64,000 nt of DNA from Humulus lupulus (lineage: Eukaryota > Streptophyta > Magnoliopsida > Rosales > Cannabaceae), in assembly GCF_963169125.1 (NCBI RefSeq), contig NC_084795.1:259217042-259281041 (forward strand), in the 5' to 3' direction. Numbering within the stretch: the first letter of the stretch is position 1; every line of letters starts with the position of its first letter. Both the position numbers and the translations under genes were made by a program. Under the pieces are notes generated by a model. It was not told where the DNA came from. It ran no database searches and saw only the letters and a program-made list of their open reading frames with translations. Shown one piece after another: positions 58,252 to 64,000 of the stretch.

Positions 58252-60464
58252 CCTCTCAAAGGTCTTTCATCTTGAAAGTGGAAGATAGAAACTTCTTCGT
58301 TTCTATTATGCCTCTCATCTCATTACTCAAAATCAACAATCATCAATACATAGACACACCAAGATTACATAGCAATCAAAAGTCTTAGAGTATAAGTGCT
58401 TGTGCACATTATTGTGTGTAAAACCATTCAAAACAATAGCTTTATTAACCTTCTCATTCTATTGTTTTGGTGCTTGTTTTAAACCATATAATGATTTAAC
58501 AAGCCTACACATTTTATGTTCAATTATCCTTAGAACAAAACCCTTCGGTTGTTCCATAGAGATCTCCTCATCGAGATTTCCATTTACGAATGTCATTTGA
58601 ACATCCATTTGATGAACATAAAGGTTATATATTGATGATAAGGAAAATAAAACTCCTTTCGTGGTTGTCCTAGCAACCAGTGCATACATGTCAAAATAAT
58701 TGATTCCTTCATTTTGTTTAAACCCTTTAGCTACTCATATAGCTTTGAAGGACTGTATGTGCCATCGTTGTGATATTTCCTCTGAATTACCCACTTGCAC
58801 CCAATTGGTTTTGAACCTTGTGGAAGGTCTACCAATTCTCATGTTTGGTTTGACATAATTGAATCCATCTCATTATTTATTACATCCTACAAAATAGTGG
58901 AGTCTCTCGAAGACATTGCTTCTTGGTAGGTTTTGGGATCATCATCAACTTGAAGAATCATAGCAGATTTCCATCTGAATTCTTCATGTGACCGTAGGGT
59001 GTCTCTACTTGAGAACATTTCTCATTTGATTCCAACTCTTTAAGCCTTTGGCTTCTCCGAGGTAATATAGGTTGTTAATCAACCTTTGGATCTTTCTTTT
59101 TACGAGATTCTCTAACACATGTGGGTTCCTAAGAGTTTTTATCATAATATAACATATTCTCAAAGAACTCCTCCACTTTTCTTGATTCAATTATCACATT
59201 AGACTCCAAGTCTAATAGCCTATAAGCCTTGGTATTTGAGGCATAGCCAACAAATTCACACTTTACGATCATTGGACCCAACTTGGTCTTTTTAGGCTCT
59301 GTGCAAGCCCCCCCCCCCCCCCGGTCTTTTTAGGCTATGTGCAAGCCCCCCCCCCCCCCCCCCCCACAATTTAAGATAGCTTAGGTTAGGCTTCTTTCCT
59401 CTTCATAACTCATATGGAAACACATTGTTCTTTTTCATCAGAATTCAATTCAATATATGACACACAACAAGCAACGCTTCACCCCACAAATTATAACACA
59501 ATTAAGAATGTAAAAACATAGAGTTAATCATCTGAAGATAACTCCTATTCTTTCTTTCATCTATTCTATTTTTTTGTGGAGTGTATGGAGCAGTGCATTC
59601 GTGTATAATACCATGTTGTTCACAAAATACATTTAAATCATTTGAAAAATATTCACCACTATCACTTTTAAGAGCCTTATTTTTCCCTTTCCAAATGATT
59701 TTATACTTCTACTTTATAGATTTTAAATGCATTAAATGCATCATCCTTACTCATAAGAAAATACACATAAGTATACCTAGTGCAATCATCTATAAAAGTC
59801 ATGAAGTATCTATTTCCTTCTCTAGTCAACATGCAATTTAATTCACATAAATCACTATGTATTAAATCTAGCAAGTTTGAATATCTATTAACACATGGAA
59901 AAAGTTTCTTAACCATTTTTAGATTTAACACATAATTCACATTTACCATGCTCATTCACATCACAATTAATTAATCCACATTTAACAACTCTTTTAATTG
60001 TGTTATAACCTATATGAGCAAGTCTTATATGCCACAAAGTTATAGAACTAGATTTAATCACATTACAAGAATTAGATGTCATATAACTATTGTCATTATT
60101 AAGAGTACAAATTTTGATCATCTAATTAAATGAATAACTCTTTCCAAAAAATTTCCCAATTTAGTCAAAATAAGTTTACCAGATTCAAACTCTATTTGAT
60201 ACCATATTTACTCAATAGACTTCTAATTATAATTTTTCTAGTCATATCGGGAACATAGAAACATTAGTTAGGGTCACTTTCTTTCCATTAGGGAAGAACA
60301 CATCAATACAGCCCCTTCCAAGTACCTTGGATCTCTTTTCATTTCCTTTTGGACTTTAAGTTCCACCTTTGCACTTTCAAATATTTTGAAAAGAATTTTT
60401 TATAGGTTGCGTTAATGGTGGCACAAGTATCATACAACCATCCTTGAACATTTCCTCTGGGTTG
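58252..60464 (-). pseudogene. pol: Ty1/copia pol (protease-integrase-RT), decayed and cut at both ends
   Basis: Reading the minus strand from 60464: the protease start with GWLYDTCATINATYKK (D-T-C instead of the usual D-T/S-G); a GAG-pre-integrase region (60121-59909; LWHIRLAHIGYNTIKRVVK, CELCVKSK); an integrase core (59955-59400; DLIHSDLCELN, FMTFIDDCTRYTYVYF, then TAPYTP and ERKNR motifs); a C-rich duplication (59285-59365); and reverse transcriptase (58689-58252; VHQMDVQMTFVNGNLDEEI, CRLVKSLYGLKQAPKQ). Order PR-IN-RT proves copia. Many stops. On the right it is cut by CACTA #3 (60465). On the left RT breaks off at an M-K-D-L segment, where the Athila LTR begins. RNase H is missing. Confidence 0.88.
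59285..59365. repeat. Tandem 38-bp duplication with C15 and C20 runs
   Basis: GGTCTTTTTAGGCT(C/A)TGTGCAAG at 59285-59307 and 59323-59345, each followed by a run of C (59308-59322, 15; 59346-59365, 20). On the coding (minus) strand these are G-runs in the integrase C-terminal part. Confidence 0.9.
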
Positions 60465-60855
60465 CACTACAACAATTATAGGTATCTGCAGCGAGGTCAT
60501 TAGCGGCAGGCTCAGTCCGCCGCCATTAGAGAGATTATTAGCGGGGGACAAGGGGGGTCCACCGCTAATAATATTTGAGTATTATAAAATATAAAATATC
60601 TATATTTATATCTATTAGCAGCGGACATACGATTATTAGCGGCGTAAAGTCCGCCGCCAATAGCCGTAATAAAAAAGCCCGGGAAATTTTTAATTATTAT
60701 TAGCGGCGGGTAATTACTATTATTAGCCGCAGACATACCGCCGCTTATAATATTAGTGGCGGGTAATTACTGTTATTAGCCGCGGACTACCCGCCGCTAA
60801 TAATAATATTAGCCGCGGGGACTAATAATAGCGGCGAGCCCCACCGCTAATGCTC
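60465..60855. repeat. Subterminal repeats of CACTA #3
   Basis: About a dozen copies of TATTAGCGGCGG or CCGCCGCTAATA in both orientations, spaced 20-50 bp, unlike those of the other CACTAs here. Confidence 0.8.
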
Positions 60856-60869
60856 TTGAGAAGTTTAAA

Positions 60870-63800
60870 ATTTCATCGCATCCCTTCTTCCTCGCCTTTC
60901 GCATCCCTTCTTCATCCATTCTCTCTTCTCCGTCTGCTCTCTCTAACCAGACGAAACTGCCGAGCCCATAGTGGAAGCATCACCCACGGCGAGAAACACC
61001 CACAGTTGCCGCCTTCGTAGTAAGTTACATTTCATTTTCAATTGCTACATATTTCCTATTTCTATAATATTGCAGAGAGGTTAAATGATTGGCAAAACAA
61101 GAGTACATGGATGAAGATTAATTTTTTTCATGAAACGTGATTTGTTTTTCTAAAAATCTGATGGAAATAAGAGATACATTGCCAGACATACAATTAAGTT
61201 CATGAGTATAGGTTACCTACGTTAATTAATAATGTTAGGGAACTAAGAGTATATTATGTACAGCTTCAAGATCACTCATCTGATCGAGTGTGATTATATT
61301 AGGTTTTTTATTTTTCAAAAAAAAAAATCATTGATAAAAACGATTAATCTAACATGTTGGTAGGCTAGATATAATAGTGCCGGGGGTTGTTAGTAACCCT
61401 TTTGTTTGGTTTTTTGACTTTTATCTCTTGGCTTATGTGAACACATAGCTCAAAGGTTGGACCTTTTTTCCTTGACAACTGATGATCTGTTTTCACTTAT
61501 TACAGTATTATACTTCATCTTCATTATTATTCATGCATATGTGTATATCCATTCGAAACAAAACCCTTTGTTAAAATTAGTGTTATTTGTGGCAGAGAGG
61601 TTTTATTGACTCAAGAGGGCATCTATTTCACTTTGGAGCCAAACTTCAAGTTTCTCGAGGTAGGACGTTTCTTGACAGATTTTTCAAATACATTGACTCT
61701 AATTATAGTGTTCTCTAATATAGGATAATATATATATATATATATCATGTGTGTTTTGTTCTTCACATTTATTGTTGATTAAGTGGTTAAGTAAAATTTG
61801 TATCACTCTTGTAATCTCTTTCTGTAGTATGTAGAAATTATTAATATAGTTTGTTAATTATTTTGTGTTTATAATTTCTATGTGAAATTTATTAATATTA
61901 TAGAAAAATTAGGATGGATTTATTATTTTAATTTAAATCAAACAAGTGCATGCATTTTAAGCACTTGCAAAAGTTAGATTAATAAATTGACTAAAATAAA
62001 TATACTTGTGTAGGTCATTGTTGTAAGTGGTATAGAAACACTTGTTTTATACTAGCTACTTTTGTGCTCTCTGCTTTAATCATCTTCAATGGTGAATAAT
62101 GATGTATTTTATACTTATTTGCAATGTAATGCCTAACCAACATATTGCATTTTTTTATACTTAGTTTTATATTATTTTGGTTTGAATTTTTTTCGTGTGT
62201 CTTTTGGTCTTAATTTTTTTTTTATCAGGACAGCGACACCCACGACCCCGACACACACACACGACACACCCTCAACAGGTGTGGATATATTTTTTGTAAT
62301 TAATATCTTTTGTATTTTCTAAATAATTTATTTTGTATTTGTTTAGTGTACAATATTTGAGTTTTGAGTCCTTTAGTTAGTATCCTTGGTATGTGAATCT
62401 TGACATCTATTATTAAGATATATGTTTGTTCTTACTTTATTTTTTAATCTTGGTATGTAAATAATTATAGGACTGTTTTGGTTAAAAACAAAATTTAAGT
62501 GATAATTTAAATTAATTTATAAAATATAATAATAGATGATTTAGTATTAAGTAAAATATAGTGTTTTTGTTAATATTGAATAAAGAGGATTTAAACTTGA
62601 TCAATCAGATTATTAGCACCCATATTTTCTTTATCACCATTTTCTTAATTATTTAATATTAATTAAACTAAGTGCTAGAAAAATATACAAATTCAATTAA
62701 AATTAATTTAAATTTTAAAATATTTTTTTAATGTTTGAATCATTTTTAAATTTTAGTAATAAATTTTGAATTATTTTTTATTTTAAAAAAATTTGTAATT
62801 ATTTTTTAAATTAAAATTGAAACAAACTAATTATATCACGTCTGTGTTCCTCCATTGCCATTATTAGCGGCCACACCAAATTTTTTGAACTACTTACTAA
62901 TTTTTGTCAAAAAAAAAAGTATTTAGTCAAATAAGTGAAAGCTTTTATAGTACTAACTAACTTTCATCGCAACTTGATATTTTTAATAGGGAAACTAATT
63001 TTGTTTAGATTGTTAAATTTTTTGAAACAAATTTAAGATAGTTTATTTAATAAAAAAAGTGAGTATAGAAAAAAAAAAACAACAACAATAAGTGCATATT
63101 GTCATGTTATTTTGTTTTTTTTTTCTCCTTTTTGCTTGAACATATGTTATGATTATTATTATAATTTGTAAAAATAGAACAAAAAATTTAATTAGTAGTT
63201 AATTTATTTTCTCGGTCTCGGTATGCTTGTGATTGATGGTTGTTGACTACAACCATCAATTACAGGGATATCGGAACAGAAATGATAAGTTTAAAAAATT
63301 ATTAATAAAATAATGAATGATAAAGATTAATAAAATTTATCTAATTATTTAAAAAAAAAATAGTCTTGAAGTCAAATAATAATTAATTTATAAAATTATT
63401 ATTATTATTATTACAAATTAAAAAATTATGAATAAATAATAATTTATAAATTACATGAATATAGAAATTGATAATTATATTTAATAAAAATTTTAAAAAT
63501 TAAGAATAAATTATTATATAAATAATAATTTATTTTTTAATTAATTTTTAATAATTTAATTAATTAAATAATAAAAGTTTGATATAATATTATCTAATTA
63601 AATAATTTAATTTAATTTGTTTATTGAATAACATTGTTTAATATAAATTACATGAATATAAAAATTGATAATTATATTTAATAAAATTTTAAAAAATTAT
63701 GAATAAATATAATAAATTAGTTTTGGAAAAAAAAAATTAATTTGTTTATAAATAAAATTATCTAATAAAACATCAGAAAATAGCATAAGATATTATAATA

Positions 63801-63889
63801 TTGCATAAGATTTCAAAAATGATAACAAATATCTTTTGTTATCGATTTCTATTCACATTACTAAAACTCACACTCTTATAACACTTTAG
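60870..63889 (+). other. 5' leader and introns of CACTA #3
   Basis: Possible untranslated exons lie at about 60870-61019 (donor GTAAGTTA), 61596-61659 (TGTGGCAG acceptor, GTAGGA donor) and 62230-62278 (TTATCAG acceptor, then a CACGACCCCGACACAC stretch). The rest is AT-rich, with a TA microsatellite at 61727-61744 and an ATT microsatellite near 63397. No other gene seen. Confidence 0.4.
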
Positions 63890-64000
63890 ATGGCGATTGA
63901 CAAGACTTGGACAACATTGAGAAATCGTGGTTGTCAAGAATATTATAATGGTCTGCAAGTTTTTTTGAGGATGGCGTCGGAACATAAAGATTCTAATGGA
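63890..64000 (+). CDS. TNP2: TNP2-type transposase start (transposase-associated domain), runs off window
   Basis: From the ATG at 63890 the frame is open to the window end (37 codons): MAIDKTWTTLRNRG, CQEYYNGLQVFLRMASEHKD. This matches the beginning of the transposase-associated domain that opens TNP2 proteins, as in the minus-strand gene at 20059, where the same region is followed by a Cys-rich finger. The start was chosen because the family begins with a short M-x-x-D-(K/R)-x-W motif. No stop or frameshift is seen so far. It sits about 3.4 kb from the 5' end of CACTA #3. Whether the element is intact cannot be judged. Confidence 0.75.
   Translation, partial: MAIDKTWTTLRNRGCQEYYNGLQVFLRMASEHKDSNG

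Larger units (their letters stand above)
60465..64000 (+). mobile_element. CACTA-type transposon #3, 5' part
   Basis: Starts CACTACAACAATTATAGG at 60465, inserted in the copia pol; the preceding triplet is TTG. The subterminal motif ATTAGCGGCGGAC / CCGCCGCTAATA is repeated to about 60855. Downstream are a GC-rich 5' exon-like part (about 60870-61021), AT-rich introns and the TNP2 start at 63890. It continues past the window, so the size and 3' end are unknown. Confidence 0.8.

Noticed and set aside
59581..59841. Plus-strand ORF in the copia region
   Set aside because: Complement of the integrase core, which is clearly coded on the minus strand.
1..64000. tRNA, rRNA, organelle insertions or bacterial-type systems
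   Set aside because: No cloverleaf, rRNA core or operon-like gene order was seen; everything recognised is plant nuclear repeat DNA.

Overview
The window reads as nuclear repeat DNA of a eudicot plant. It is AT-rich, has no operons and no rRNA or tRNA genes, and is almost entirely transposons nested inside one another. The families are plant-specific: Ty3/gypsy Tat and Athila elements, Ty1/copia, CACTA (En/Spm) transposons with TNP2-type transposases, and long solo LTRs. The species cannot be read from the sequence; a Rosales-type genome is only a guess. The only recognisable host gene is a broken first exon of an IAA-amino acid hydrolase (ILR1-like, peptidase M20) at 41495-41851.

Layout. 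1-2145: gypsy-type LTR inserted in the gag of a minus-strand Tat element (gag 2146-3956, 5' LTR 4015-4763), which sits in a copia-like LTR (to 5956). 5957-13425: Athila-like element with a decayed plant-transposon ORF (6816-8229) and 3' LTR (11940-13425), split by a solo LTR (8853-10907). 13426-14544: unassigned, with exon-like pieces. 14545-24126: minus-strand CACTA with a broken TNP2 gene, a second partial gene, an Athila LTR inserted in TNP2 and a solo LTR (21484-23443) in its subterminal repeats. 24127-25951: a small CACTA remnant and weakly LTR-like DNA. 25952-41470: one CACTA containing a second CACTA (27722-40756), which contains a complete but dead Tat element (31330-39081) with a chimeric 3' LTR. 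The outer CACTA ends 24 bp before the ILR1-like start codon. 42316-44276: copia-like solo LTR. 44331-58251: Athila-derived element whose right LTR is split by a solo LTR (48066-50464) and by a Tat element carrying an antisense ORF (50857-57650). 58252-60464: decayed copia pol. 60465-64000: start of another CACTA, whose TNP2 gene begins at 63890 and leaves the window.

No intact autonomous element is visible: every coding region has stops, frameshifts or missing parts, except the TNP2 start at the right edge. The most unusual structure is an LTR architecture shared by unrelated families: two (once three) CpG-rich dyad modules of about 30-40 bp, starting about 65-100 bp apart. The sequences differ between families but the design is the same. 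A second notable structure is a conserved double dyad next to coding parts of two different CACTA families.
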